DNA of 64,000 nt from Hymenolepis diminuta (taxonomy: Eukaryota; Platyhelminthes; Cestoda; Cyclophyllidea; Hymenolepididae), in NCBI GenBank assembly GCA_900708905.1, contig CAADRB010000031.1:2428377-2492376 (forward strand), read 5' to 3'. Made by a program: the position numbers and the translations under genes. The notes under the pieces are model-generated. The model did not search any database, was not told the origin of the DNA, and was given only the letters and a program-made list of their open reading frames with translations. Position 1 is the stretch's first letter; the number at the start of each line of letters is the position of its first letter. Below are positions 23,501 to 37,009 of the stretch, piece by piece.

Positions 23501-26500
23501 GATCTACAAAAAATGATCAGTTAAAGTTCGTATTCCAATTGCGATTTGGAAATGAAAATGTATGGGTTTAAATATATTACAATAGCCAAATGGAGGGAAA
23601 TGTAGAGTATGGATATTTCTTTCTTGATAAGCAAAGTTATATCTTAAGTTCATGTTGTAATTTACGTCACCTTATCCTTAATACCTCCAGGTTACTTGAG
23701 GAATTCATTTCTGCCGGTCATCAGTTTTCAAGATAATTGGGGAAAATTTTTACTGATTTTCATGAAAGATTGTTTAAACTTTTTAAATTTCATGGCTGCT
23801 TATTTTATAATTCAGTTCTAATTTGTTTGATACCAAAAGAAAGGTAATCTCTGAAATTGCACAAGTTTTAGGACTGGGTGGTTTCACCACTTCCATTTTC
23901 ATTTCTACATAGCGTTTAGCTGTTGTAAGCTAGTATTCATAGTATCGAAACCAGTTTTATAGTACTTATTAGGACCGATTAACTCGAAAAATAAAACTAG
24001 ATTTAGAGAACTGGAAAGTTGTTCTATTGCATTCCCAAAACGTAATCTTCTTTGTTGAATATTTGTCAGGAGGCTAGTCATGGCTGAGCCCATAGTATTT
24101 GATTCAGATTTAAGTCAACTGTCACTAGACATCGCCAATGGATCCTAAGTGACAACGGTGAACATTCAATAAGTTAGACTTTTATGTTTTTCAATTTCAA
24201 AATACAAGTAAATAGCACAGATGCATAAAATTATGCTTTTCACGAAAAATATGATCAAGACTCGAGCGCTATGTCTGTTCTCTAATTGGACTTATTAAGT
24301 CCATTAAATCAGATGGTCAATAAATGAATGACCTTTAATAAAGCTGATTGTGAAATTTGGGGGATTTGTCCTGAATTCAACTATTTATATACACCTTAAG
24401 TTACGATTCTCATCGCACCATGTCCTCTATGTCTTGAGCATTTGAGAGAGTTCCATTCAGTTAAAGCTTAGCTATTAAGTACCCGGATAAGAGCTGCATA
24501 TTATTATTATTTCCCAAAAAAAAGCTTTACTACTTTCCATTGTGGAGGGAAGGAGTATATTCATATTTTAAGAGGCAATTGTAGAGTAGGGTAGGTCAGA
24601 GTATCAGGAGAACCTACTCCTGAACTCCTGAATTATCAAGTAAACTGTTGTTTCAAGTTCCTTCATATAGTTTTGCTCTACGAAGAGAAATTCTGAGTTT
24701 GCATATGATTTCGAAGCCACTCTCTTTTAACTTAATTCTTGTCGCAGCCATCTACTGGATAAAGGTGTCTACCAATTGGTCAATCATTGGGTTTGTGTGA
24801 TTGATCCGTCAGTGCCTTCTTTTCCCAATTTCATTTGCAGATTCCATGGCACTAGAATCCATACAATTTCCCTTTTGCTACATCTTTCAGTCGTGATTGA
24901 TGTTCCATAATGAGAGGAATAGAGTTCCTTGTAAGATTCATCATTCAACTTACTCCTTTTTCTCCAACGAACAACTTTTTAGCATGCGCTTGAAGTTACC
25001 TTAACCAGCGCTTTGTATGGACAGATTTAGAGGTATTTTCTCTTGGTAAATGGAATTTCATGGTATTTTTGCTAATATCTCATCTCTTTCAAGACAGACT
25101 CAATCTTCGTCCCCGTAGTTTTGCGACGAGGTTTCTCAGATATTGAATTTCAAGGGTGAAGGTTTCTTTTTTACGTTTTTTGTAATCTTGTGTTTTGTAT
25201 GTCTATTCACCTTCGCGTGATAGTGAAAAAAAGGTATACTCCTGAATTTACAAAGTTACGACAATTGGGTGGAGCTTCTCCTATCCTTGGATTTAAGGAG
25301 CAATTATTTAACATAAAACGTTATTTAGAGATAGTACGTGCTGTTTTATAACGAAGAGAATATTTAGATTCTTTTCATAAGTCTGACATGATTGATTATT
25401 GCTTGAAAGAAAGATGCTTTCCCTAAATACATCAGGTTCTGTTTCATAATTTATTTACTTACTTTCTAATCCATGAGCGAATATCTCATTTCTGTTTTTA
25501 AAGTTTATGTTTTTCATTTTTTAGAATTCTGGCGCCACTACAACCCCTGTCTCTGGTGAGTCTAAGCCATCGTCTAACCGGCCTAACATTGCCACAGTGT
25601 CAGAGTCTCAATCAAAGACTACTTCTACTGCCGCCATTGGTGATAAGAAAGGAGAAGACGGGCTGCCTGTCTCTGCAACTACAACAGTAGCTCCATCAAG
25701 TACCTCAGCAATTGTCTGCAAAGTTCTGCCTCAAAAGCAGCCTGAAAGTTCTGCAGCAGCCGCTATTAGTTCCGTTGTAACCGTTGCTCCCTCAACACGA
25801 CCTGAATCAAGTACTACCTTCTCCACCAGTAACATCACCAATAACAACCCGGTGCAGACGCAACCAATATCAAATCAACCTTTGTCATTTAGAAGACCAC
25901 CTCTCAGTGATGTGGGAGATTGGTTAGGCTCTGGGAAGGCTAACGCTCCCGCAGCTCTTTTCTTGGACTCCTACAACCCTGGAAAGAAGATGGATAACAT
26001 CATGTCGCAGGAGATGAATTCGATCTTTATGCAGCACCAGCACCAACAACAATCCTTTAGACAGCAGCAACAGGCCATGGCACCCCCACAAATGATGAAT
26101 TTCGGTCTACAAGATTTGACTCTGCGCAACCATCAAGGCTCCCTTCGAGATAGCTACTTTACTCCCTTCTCAGGAGGAGGGAATAATGGATCTCAACAGC
26201 GAAGTGTCTACACACCCCAACAGAAAGGTGGTGCTGCTAGTTGGCAACCGGCGTCATGGCAACCACCACCTCCGCAACCTCAGGCGGCTCATTTTGAGCC
26301 CAGCGGACTTTGGTCGAGTAATTATAGCACGCCTCCACCTCCGCCTCCACCGGCCTCTTATGTGGGAGTGATTGGCGCTGATAGACCCTCGACGAATAAT
26401 TCTGTGGCCACACAGCAGCAGCAGTCGCGCCTGCAGCAGCAACAGCAACAATCGGCGGCTGCTGCGGCAGCGGCACATGCTGTAGCCTTTGCAGCTGCGT

Positions 26501-28938
26501 CGATTTATGGCAGAGGAGGCGGCGGTGGTGGTAGTGGTAGTGGGCAGCAACCATACTCCCAACCACAGCCAGGTGGACTCTACGCACAGTCACCGAGTCA
26601 ACAACAAACCCCACCCCCACATCTTTCTTTTGATCCTAACGTAAGTACGGCTGGTTTTATCTATTTGATCAATTCATTATCAGATTTGGAATTGTAGAAG
26701 AAGAAATGTATAGTCACTAATATTAAATTTGCTAGAATGGGAACATTATTTCATAAGCTCGCCTATTAAGCAGCTGTTATTAGAGGTTACGGAGAGCAAG
26801 TCTTAATTACGAGTTGTCTGATTTTGCTCACAAAGGATTTGGGTCATGTCTATGGAAATAGAAGAAAGTGAGGGATGAAGCTTGCATAAGTGTGAGGACA
26901 TGGGAAGGGGAAGTAGAGATTACTTAAAAAGGGGGAGCACATATGAATAAAAACACGAAGATGTTAGCGTGTGGTGATCCTGGAAAAGAAGGGTAATATT
27001 TAACGACTAAATTCAAAAAAATGCAGATCTCTCTTGAATTCGAACTGCGGTTTGTTTTTAAGATCTTTTGAGCTTGCGTCGAATTGTGCCATTCAGCTAT
27101 AGCTTATTTTTAGGAGTGAGGGTATTTCACAAAGATTTCCCCTTATGCCTTCTTAATTATGAATCTCACAATTTAGTTGCACTACATACATTTAGGATTA
27201 CATACTTTTTATCGGTGACTCCCATCATCCTATCGTCATAGCCAAAAGTGTATCATTTAGTATAAGCCAAAATTTCCAGTCGATTAACCTAAAAGGTTGT
27301 ATCAGAGGTACAATTTGGATAAGAAGTATACAGCTTTCAATGCAATATTCACCGAGAGGAGAAAGTTCAGATCTGAAACCAAAATTTATGCATAGCTCCA
27401 GTTGCGGTTAAGGGATCTTTGCCCTTAAAGTGTCATTCCTTGAGATGTTTATAGCATTGAGTTTGAGATTAGCGCTCGAAGCAAGTGAGTGAAAATTGTA
27501 GCACTTTGATTTACAGGAATGAAGGTGTGCATTCTTTCGCTTTTTCCTAATCCTCTTCCATTCAAATTCATCTAATTGCAGAGGGTAGCGTACGCCCAAG
27601 TTGACCAAGGGTTATAACGTATAGTCAATTCGCTGTTATTAAGAATAATACTTTTGCTCAGACCCTAGAGAGAAGACAGAGATTAAACCAAACAAGATTA
27701 GTCTATTAGCCAGACATTTATTGACCCATTTTAGCAACTAGTTGTCCAGATTGTGATGGGCCGGAGGAGACCTAACCAATAATTGGACTTCAACGTCCGA
27801 ACGTGACTGGATATGATTGATTAGACAATGGACCAATCGATGAATGACGATTAACATCGTTATGCCGTGACCTGCCAGGGTTATGACGTGGAACCGATAT
27901 TGCACTTTCTGTGCATGGCAAAGCACTATTTCGTCGTCCTTCCACTAAGCTTATAAAATTAAGTGGTATCACCACTCCCATCTTTGGAGTTACATAGCCG
28001 TTTATTGGTATATGCTAATGAGTTGATGGCCAAGATAACAGGTTGATACTAGTTTACAGTTTTTAACCTATCATTGAAACTCATTGAAACCTGTTGCTCA
28101 ACATTCTCTACACCCAGTATTGGAAGTAATTGGATAGCCACTATGCCTAAAGTAGCCAATAGTGGCTAAACAGTTCTGTTAAATTAACAACATTTACTGC
28201 TTTTGTTGAGCCAGTGTCAAGAGTATATGAAGTATATATGGTATATAGATTAGGATTGTGCCAATCGAAGAGAGGGAGGTACAGTGTCAGTTAATATTCT
28301 TGTGATACTGATTGAGAAATTATCAGAGGTCAAGACGCTAATTGAGCTGGGAGATACATTATGGAGGGAACTTGATTATTTCATTCTTGACAAATTCGGG
28401 GGTTCTCTAATCACCTTAAATTCTCTGTGCAAAATTGAATGCATTCTGTTAAGAATCGCATTTAGGAGGTGTGCTCATGTTTCCAGTTTTGGTATTTCAT
28501 TAGCGTTTCCGATAACCGCAGTATTCAGCTGGTATGTTGGCCATTTCCGTCTACATCTACTCCATCAGCCCACTGATAGCTGTCTAGATTTCTTGCACTC
28601 ATCTAAGTGTTGGAAGGCTGTTAAGTGAACCCTTCAAAGTTTCTTTATTTATTCCCACAATCTTTCGTCTATAACCTATTTCTTACTGTCCTATGTAGTT
28701 CGCCTACTCAAATGGTGGATTGGCGGCGAATTCAACAAGCATGTTTTCACATCATCAATCATCAGGTGGACCCGCTCTTTTAGCCCCACATCAGCAACGT
28801 CAACACCAACTTGTCAACTCTGCTGGAGCATCTGTTCGTGATCACCCACCCCCGCCGATGTTCATTAATGCTGTCTCTCACGGTACCCCTTATCCACCTG
28901 CTGCTGCGGTTCTACCTACTCCCGGATTGCACTATTAA
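14569..28938 (+). CDS. PRRC2: PRRC2 (BAT2) family protein
   Basis: Eleven exons (14569-14674, 14811-15152, 15195-15322, 15403-17368, 18957-19174, 20606-21104, 21315-21467, 21601-22006, 22764-23304, 25525-26640, 28699-28938) keep phase and encode about 1904 aa. The BAT2 N-terminal domain spans residues about 12-85: INLLYKGNASEIQSKP, then YQVVGKLQGTRRNPPPPPWV, VPSIKAEMGGQDTKVNIVPP and GGSGWG. Further family marks are SGWAAVA (about 230), WETASE (about 1097) and GFQEVKSKSARRQQQKAK in exon 8. The rest is disordered, rich in Pro, Gln, Ser, Thr and Asn, with Arg-Gly patches (GRGGG near 729, GGRPGGRGG, TGRGRRG), polyglutamine, polyalanine and polyglycine in exon 10. PRRC2 proteins (fly Nocte among them) associate with RNA, translation initiation and stress granules. 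Vertebrates have three paralogues; this looks like the single invertebrate form. Introns 4 and 5 and 8 to 10 are long. Confidence 0.9.
17908..18143 (-). pseudogene. possible decayed coding fragment in PRRC2 intron 4
   Basis: The minus strand reads IEIDIEKFKVSKTKSPNQE, then after a one-base shift VKSSGKSKESNGGNPEDVLEK, an in-frame TAG, then HEILNGESPAKLNVFLKIEQ and GPTNEPQANPK before a stop. The Lys/Glu/Ser/Pro-rich composition is protein-like and unlike neighbouring intron DNA. I do not recognise the family. It could be an old processed pseudogene or chance. Confidence 0.3.
27811..27945 (+). repeat. interspersed repeat, family B copy 2 (PRRC2 last intron)
   Basis: Diverged partner of 5630-5800, with ATGGACCAATCG, GCCGTGACCTGCCA and CTGTGCATGGCAA in the same order. 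The similarity may begin earlier, near 27740. Confidence 0.5.
28135..28168. other. perfect inverted repeat in PRRC2 last intron
   Basis: TAGCCACTAT and ATAGTGGCTA are perfect 10-bp complements around a 14-nt spacer, which itself holds another TAGCCA. It may be a small hairpin or the remnant of a terminal inverted repeat. Confidence 0.55.
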
Positions 28939-29273
28939 TCGCCGTCCCCTTCCTCTTGCTTGCATTAACCATTGCCAATCCTCCATCTCTCAACACCACC
29001 TCCATCTATTCCTCTACCTCCTGTTAGCCTATTTGCCCTGCACAATGCCCTCTTTTTGTCGTCGTTTATCCTCCCTTCTCCCTCTCTTTAATCGGATGGC
29101 TCGTTTACTTAGTACTAATACTTCTGTCTCATTTTTCGTGTCCCCACCTACTGCTAGTTTACTACTCGCAAATATTAATGTGCCCTTCTCTCCCCTTACT
29201 CCCATCTCTCAAACACTTTGTCTGATGATTAATCTCTATCTCTTTTTAAAAGAATACAAAAAGTGATCCCGTT

Positions 29274-29279
29274 ATTAAA
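29274..29279 (+). terminator. candidate polyadenylation signal of PRRC2
   Basis: ATTAAA lies about 336 nt after the PRRC2 stop codon. The intervening 3' UTR is strikingly pyrimidine-rich (CT-rich 28940-29240), which produces a spurious 151-codon open frame at 28811-29266. Confidence 0.45.
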
Positions 29280-32200
29280 GTTTGCGATTTTTGATTTTGG
29301 TAAATTAGTACAATTGTTCTAATCCACTGGAGCTTTAAAATACCGAATGATCCAATTTTACTATTCCGAATAGCTCTAGCTAACCACACGGCATTCAGGA
29401 AGACATCAAAGAATGTGATAATGCAAGAATATATTGTATAAAAGGGTAACTAAGCAAACACCTTAACAGAGATGAATGAATGAAACCTGGATTAAATGAA
29501 AAGTGTGATTAAGTCGAGGATAAGTCAATGACTTTGGTTACTGTAATTAATTGTAATGAGCACCAGCTTCACATACTGAAGGAATCAGTCACGTCACTTG
29601 TTTGGGTAGAGCAATCCTGAAACGAAAAGTTAGCCAATCGCAGGATCACCAGTTTGTTGTGTTCAAGCGATTAGTGCCAGTTGGAAGGCGAAGACAAGGG
29701 AGTAATTGAATACGTATAATTGGGTTAGTAGAGAAAGAGTGAGTGAAGTTGAAATAAAATAAGAGACAGTTCAGTAACGAAAGGCGCTGCCACTTACATC
29801 TTAACTGCTCGTAGTGTTCTCGTAAGGGTTAACTACTGAACAATGATTTTCGATCACTCGAGCATTCCTTAATATGACCGTTAATCAACGTCGAAACGCC
29901 TACGTACCTCAAAATCTTCGAAATTTGTTTAAGTTGCGGAAATGGTATACCCAGCCTAATAAATTAATTGTTATTATAAATGACACGTAGAGTAGATGTT
30001 ATGCTGGATTAGATAATGGGAACTAATTATGAATTAGTCATATTCGGATTACTGAGTCTTTCTACCCTAAACTGTTAAAATTGATTTTGTGAGGCTAAAC
30101 AAGGTTAACGGTCCTGTAATTGGAGTATCAAACTATTACATTAATTGAGGAGCCATTTAGGCGATTTCGAAGTTGGAATGAATTTGCTAACACAAGCCAA
30201 ATGGGTAAATGTAGTGCATTGAACCGATTATATTTTTGTTTTAATTCGCTCATTTGTCACCAAATTATCCATTCATGCACTTCGCATTAAGCTACACGTT
30301 TCGTTCCTAATCATAGTTAATCTGCCTTCTTATTAAGCAATGACTTCATTCTCTTTCCTTATTTAAACGACTGTCAAATCTTTTGATAAGCATGCTGGTA
30401 GATAAAAAGTAACTCTAAACTAGGAGTCACGAGGTGCTACAATACATTCACTTAATCATGCATTCATGCAGACAGCGCCTATCAGTGATATTTTTCGGTA
30501 ATGCAAATATATTCAAGTGTTCATCCCATTCTTTTGTTTTTCCAATCCATGCATAGCATAATGAAGTCTTCTTTTATTAAATTCATAAAGCATAAAGATA
30601 TCCTTTTCTTTTATGAAGCATAGTTAACGAGCGAGGTCCTTATAGTTACATTTTTTGATTTGAGTCCCAGTTACATCGTTGAGATCATATCCACGAAATG
30701 CAAACATTATTAACCTCTTAATTTAATTCCATGATTAGTCGTGCCACCTTGAATTATTCGAAATTTTATTACAGCCAAGCCTAGTTTGCTGAGACTGCCA
30801 GCGATTTATTTTATATAATAGTAGTTTTCGCGACATATCAAGTTCATTTGGCTAAAATTGACCAGGTACAGTTTGTATCGAGTTGCACTAGGAGATAAAT
30901 ATTACAATAGTAGATGAAAATGAGGGTGAGATTTAAATATTTCGGTTCTAAAAATTTATTACTGAGCTCAGCTTGTGATCATTACTCCTTTTTTCTTAAG
31001 ATCTTTTCTTGATAATTGAATGTTAATTTCGAGCTTGGGTTTGAGGTTTGTTGGGTGGAAATTGAATATTTTATAAACGGAGGTTTGCATAAATCAGATT
31101 TAACCTTCTGTTATACCTTAAACTACACAAGCTAAAAAGATGGAGTTGTGGTGCCTGGATTCAGAGCGGTTATCAGTATAGGTTTTTACATAGTACATAT
31201 ATAAATTTGTAATATTATATTAAGTACGATCAGGCTTTGAACTTCTGATTCTGCAAAATAGCACTTTAGTAACTGATATTCTTTATTAGTGCTATCCTTT
31301 CTATTTTGGATAACTGAATACTTCTACTTCTAAACTTCCCAAACTTATTAAGGGAAGTGTTGACAACAACGGACTCGGATAGAGGAAAGGGATCCTAAAG
31401 CTGTTCTCTACCAACTTTCATATGGGCAAAAATTAATAGGAGCGGTTGTCCATCCACTGAAAGTGTGTCAGAAAGCACCGACTACTGTTCATCGGTGAAT
31501 GTTAAGCCTCATCACCAGAGTTCACCAATCATTGCTACTCGTCAAAAATGTGAAAGAACAAGTAAACGACTACTGACGGTATCCTGGACTTCAGTAACAT
31601 CTTGTCTCTGCGTTTAGTTCATCAGTAAACTTTCCAGAGAGCCAGCACAACTAATTTAGTTATTATTTTAGTGATCAATGTGACGTAATATATTTTGTCT
31701 AATTTCAATTAAATAATGCTAATTTTACAGTGAGATGCAAATTCAACATGATCTTCGGTAAAATATTTGCAGTACCTGTATCGGTGGTGTAGCGTACAGT
31801 TCTGTTAACTCATAGGTAGGCTAATCAAGGATGGTAAGTATTAAAGGCTTTCGGGTCATATCGAATTTATTCTTCATTTTAGTCCATAGGTTGCAGGAAA
31901 ATTAAAATTTACTGAACCGAATAAGTAATTATGCTTAAATTCTGTTGAAAGATAACTCACTACATACTTCTTAAAGTTACATTATGTTACTTCATATAAC
32001 TTCCCCATTATTATTTCATGTGAGGTATTTAAAATTATTGTTCTTTTATATCCCTATTCTTGCGTAAATCGGACGTAGTTAATGCATTTCACCCCTCTGT
32101 GTGCTCAGAGCGCTCCTCCGTATTGATTAGCACTAACATCTCTAAGTGATGAGTCAGGTCCTCGTCCTGTGTTTTGCAACTAATTAGTTAAATTAATAAA

Positions 32201-33084
32201 CATGAAATCACATAAAAAGTTGAACCATTTAGGAATGACTAGGCGAGAGTTTACACAAATTCATCTACTAGAGTCATAGGTCAGTCAAGGAAACAACGAC
32301 AACAAGGGAATTGAGTCGATTTCACATATATGCCAAGTGGAACCTGAAGGTAAAAATACATGTGAGAATGAGGCCACACGGAAGGTAAGGTCGTAAAAGT
32401 TAGGTCAAGACACCACGTTTAGGAAGTACAAACTTCAATAAGTACTTGACATTTCAGTTATTCTGATTTGGATTAACACTGCCTGATGAAATTTTTCTCA
32501 GACGGCTGATGCATAATATTCAATATCTCCTGGCATTCCTGAGCCTAAACTTGATGCTCTGGTCTCCAGATTCATCCCCTGGAGAATAGTCCTGATTATC
32601 AAAAGCATTAGTTAATTCACAATCTATTTTATAAATAACATACATATGTTCACTGTTAATCGACTGTTCCCAGAACAGATGAAAATCATCGTGCGTCTCT
32701 GGCTATAGCTCAGCGACAACAATTTCTACCACCTGGCCTCTGAGGAACCGGATTACAAGCGTACAGCACTATACCCGATATGGGTAGAGAGATAGTTGCA
32801 TTCTGAAAATGAGAGAATAAAAGGCATAGTGCAGAATGACAACATTATGTAGCTGTACGTGGTTACTTGTAGTAAATATTTTTTATTGCTGTAGATTGGT
32901 AGAGAATGGTAACATAGCTTATGAGTATATATATTACTTATTGAAGCCAATAACATAATCTGTTTAGTCATTTCCGATTGCGCAAGCTAACATGGTATAG
33001 CATAATGTATGAATGACCTCATTGCGTACGTTGGCCATTTACGGCATCGGTAAATCACACCGGCTGATTACTCACTTCCAGTTA

Positions 33085-33155
33085 TACTTGACTTGATGTA
33101 CATGTCTGCTACGTCAAAGAACGCAAGTTTGATACCTATCATGGTGTATCCATTG
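33085..33155 (+). repeat. SINE-like copy
   Basis: TGTACATGTCTGCTACGTCA, then AAGAACGCAAGTTTGATACC and TATCATGGTGTATCCATTG follow the order of the copy at 6037-6090 (TGTACACATCTATGAAGTCA, then AGAGGTCACAGGTTCAATGC). Diverged; ends uncertain. Confidence 0.4.
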
Positions 33156-34454
33156 AGTAGAATGCTGATTGTACGCAATTTTTTTCCCAAATAAACAGAC
33201 TCCAGATTGTTTCATTTCTACCAAAGAAGGACTTTCGCTTGAATTGGACTGGGAAGTTATTTGCTATCAACGAGGAATAACATCGATTATTCCATCGGAT
33301 AAGATCCCTGCATATTGTCATCGTCATTAATGAATTTTATATTCTTCATAACTTTCTTTTTCATATCTGGCTGCTAAATTGGCAATATATTTTATAAAAA
33401 GGCTACTTCAGCTCATTAGACATTAAAGATTTCTCGAAGTTTGTTTGTCACAATCTATTTCATGCGGGCCCAATTAAAACCTCGTTTTCATACAGAAGGT
33501 GAATCTGAGCTAGAAGTTCAGTAACTGGATCATCAAGCTGGTAGGCCATGCGGAATGTATCCTTGTAAAGGTCATGTATTTGAGAGAACTGAGCATGTGA
33601 CTTGAAATCATTTTTGTCTAGTTCTTTTCTTATCTGCTAAACTGGTAGCTCTAATGATCATTTTTTGCGTTCGGGTCTATCGGCCGTTGAACGGAATAAC
33701 CGCACTCACCGATCTCTGGCTGGATGGTGGAATTTATGGTGCTCATTTAGTTTGGAAATTATTTACGGTATTAGATTTTTCGATCGAATTGAGTTTGCCT
33801 TCTCTCGGGTCATATACAGTCTAGACTACTCTAAGTATATGCATTTGTTTAGAATAAGGCTTTTAAAAGCTATTATATTTAACAATTGTACACTATAATT
33901 TATAAATAATTATTAGCTCAAAAAAATAGTGAGCATCAAATATAGGTAGAATTATGATGTCCCAATTAGTTATAATTGAAACTCTGATTATCCAAATTTA
34001 CTCTCCTGAATCCGGTTATGACTTCGATGTTTTAATGGGAAATTTTGGGTTATTAGCTCAATAATCACAGTCTTAGGTTACATCTAAGGCATTATTTCTC
34101 TCGGCCCATAGTTTTGGGTCTACCACAAATTATTGTTGACTCTGCAATTATCCGATTTCTGTCTGGGTATTATTTTTGCCCCTTATCCAGGTATGCACAG
34201 GTATGATGCATGTGATGATCAATCGTTAGAATTTTACTTTGGTAATCTCATGTTTTATATAATCTTAAGAAATAACACATAGCCTTCAGTTGACAAGAAA
34301 GTGCTCTGAGCGTAATATAAATTTGTTACTTTGAGAAACTGTGATTATGCATGGCTTCCATTCGTTAGATAGTTATTAATTTGTTTGCTTCCTTTTACTC
34401 ATTATAAAGGATTTTTCCTCAATCTGAAACATAATATATAGAAGAGGTCTGCTA

Positions 34455-34505
34455 AATCAGGGGTCACGAGGCCAGTGGCTATCGGTGTGGGTGATCAACA
34501 GCCCT
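34455..34505 (+). repeat. possible SINE-like fragment
   Basis: AATCAGGGGTCACGAGGCC followed by ATCGGTGTGGGTGATCAAC resembles the B-box and tail of the SINE-like family (compare 54235-54255 and 44462-44555). Short and uncertain. Confidence 0.25.
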
Positions 34506-37009
34506 GATTAAATCTGATCAAAATGAGGCAGCAAAATGCAAGTTTCTCGTAAGAGTAGCTCAAGGACGCCTTCTCTCGACCCAAAGCGAGGGCTATGAAC
34601 ATTTCTCTTAATGGACCGGAAGCAGTATTCATAAAATAAATCCGATTAATCACGGTCATGCGAATACGAATGATTGGCACAAAACTGAATGAAATTATGA
34701 TGTACTAATGATTAAATACCAGTACTTGATAGAGAAGAAAACTCAATCAAATATACTCTTTTATACTCAAATATACAAATATACTCAAACTGTGAATCTT
34801 TATCGAGTGAGAGATCAAAAATATTTTAATCAATATTAGAGCTATCGAAAATTGATATCATTAGGAATATAATTCTTAGCTCTATATTTTGAACACTTAA
34901 TTTTTTGGTCATATTGGATTTGTTTTCTTTCAGGGTAGCCTATCCCACACAGCAAGATATCAGTATTACAGATGCCAATGGAGAAATGTTTATCGAATAA
35001 GCAGTTGTAGCATCTCATTAGATACAATAGTAAAGGTTAGAACCAGAGGGAGGGCAATGCTATACAAAAAGCTTTAGAAATATTACGACGGCAGAGACTT
35101 TGGATGAATTTGAAATATTTATGAAGGTTTCTTTTACCGATTTTTCTTAATTTTATTTTAATCCTTGGATCGTTGCATTACGCAGGGCCTTCTATTATAT
35201 CTCAAAACCGATTTTTGTTTCTTTCAGTTTACACAGGCACAGACGAGATTATGAATCTAAGCTCCAGCGCTTCTAACATTGCGATATCAAAATTGAATTT
35301 TGACTAAAAGACAGAGGATGAAAATTTTCCCTGGAAACCAAAAATTAATGTAATGTTACGTTTAGAATCGTTAATGTCTTGTGAATAAAAGGGAAAGGGT
35401 TACACCTTACAAAAAAAAGAGAGCGAGAGAATCAGGGTAGAAATGTAGAGAAGACAAAGAGGAGATACCTTAGCATCGGGGAATGAAATACAATCAGTAA
35501 AACCGACAATTCACGTAGTCTCTAGATCATCTCCGGAGAAACAACCCCAATATCAAATGAATTCTAATAAGGGAAGATGCCGAGAAGGCGTAAAAGCACT
35601 TTGTCTTAAAGAGAAAGTAGAAATATATTTTCAAGGCATCAACAGCCAAATTAATTGTCAGTTACGAATTGGTCTGTTGTCCAATCAATCATATTCAGTC
35701 ACTCATAACAACAAACACTTTTTAAATAGGCCATATTTACTGAGTAAATTGTCTTGGAGTAACTCCACTGCTGTCTTCTCTCCTTCTTCTTGGACTGTGT
35801 CGTCGGTAGCCTAGCTAAGTCATTGGGTATCTAACATTTTATCTGTAACCAGTAGTCTTATTTTGTAACAGACACCAAATCAAAAGGGGAGTCAACTTTT
35901 CGGTTTCTGAGTTATTCGAATGCCGTTGTATTAGTAACAGTCAGATTTTAAACCGAAAATCGAAACAGTATTAATTTAATTAAAAAATATCTATGCATTA
36001 GAGAAAAGTATTTCAACACTTATCGTACTACCTAATAACTAACTGATATTTGCATATACTTTAAAACAGAACTGTGGTAGTTCTTATTTATGTTTGCATG
36101 AGAATATTTTATTCTTTTCATTCAAGCACTTCTTGTGGAATAAGTAGTTGAGATTAATATTCTTTAATTGGTCTTTATGTCCCAATTTTTAATTTCTCTG
36201 CACTGCACGTATTTGAATGCAAGGGATGCTAGTATTTGTTATCTATCTTTCTTACTTAATTATATTCAGTAGTAAGTTTATAATTTATTTAACTGCTCAG
36301 CTCGGAGTACGTAGAATGAATAATCCCAAAGCCTGTTAAAGAAAGATGTAGTCCGGCGTTTATTTTAATTAAAGGGGAGACATCCTAAAAAGTTTGTGAG
36401 GGAGGGACTCACAATGATATTAAAAAGCGTGATTAATTATTTAAAACGAGACCGACAGGTCGCGAACTAAAGATCTCTGGTACAATATCACTTTAGCAAC
36501 TTTTCATCCTCATTTTAGAAATACGCAAATTTTACTGATCCTAGTCAATATAACTTAATTGTAAAACAGAATTCCTATTGTGATTTAAAAAATGCCGATG
36601 CTAATCTCGCTTTCGAGATAACTGGTAGAACATAAATTTTCCCGTTGGACAATTAACTGTGAATTCAATAAAATTGAGCAAAGGCTTTTTCATTTTCTCC
36701 TTAGAATAAATTTTAATTCTTGGAAGAGCCATGCAGGCAGATATCTGGAAACTATGTACCTAGGGAAAATACTTGTCAAATTTAGTCAAAATTTTACCAC
36801 TGCACTTAACTATAAATTTAGGCTAAAATAAGCCTAAAAAATTTTAATTTTCCTTTGTGAATAGATATAAATTTTGGAAGAAGTATATAGGCGTTTAAGT
36901 GGGAGTTAAGGCACATGATTGATGCGTGTGTTGGATTAGCTTAAAGGATGACCCTATAAATTTCCAAAATTACTCTATTCGCATCCTCTATAAAATTACT
37001 TCGCTTTTT

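Noticed and set aside
26237..26620. 127- and 102-codon minus-strand frames
   Set aside because: These are antisense shadows of the low-complexity Gln/Gly/Pro-coding exon 10 of PRRC2.
28284..28628. 114-codon open frame in the last PRRC2 intron
   Set aside because: It has no family match by eye and no splice sites placing it in phase with exons 10 and 11. The phase-0 junction 26640/28699 explains the gene without it.
28811..29266. 151-codon frame overlapping the PRRC2 last exon
   Set aside because: It is out of frame with PRRC2 and produced by the CT-rich 3' UTR.
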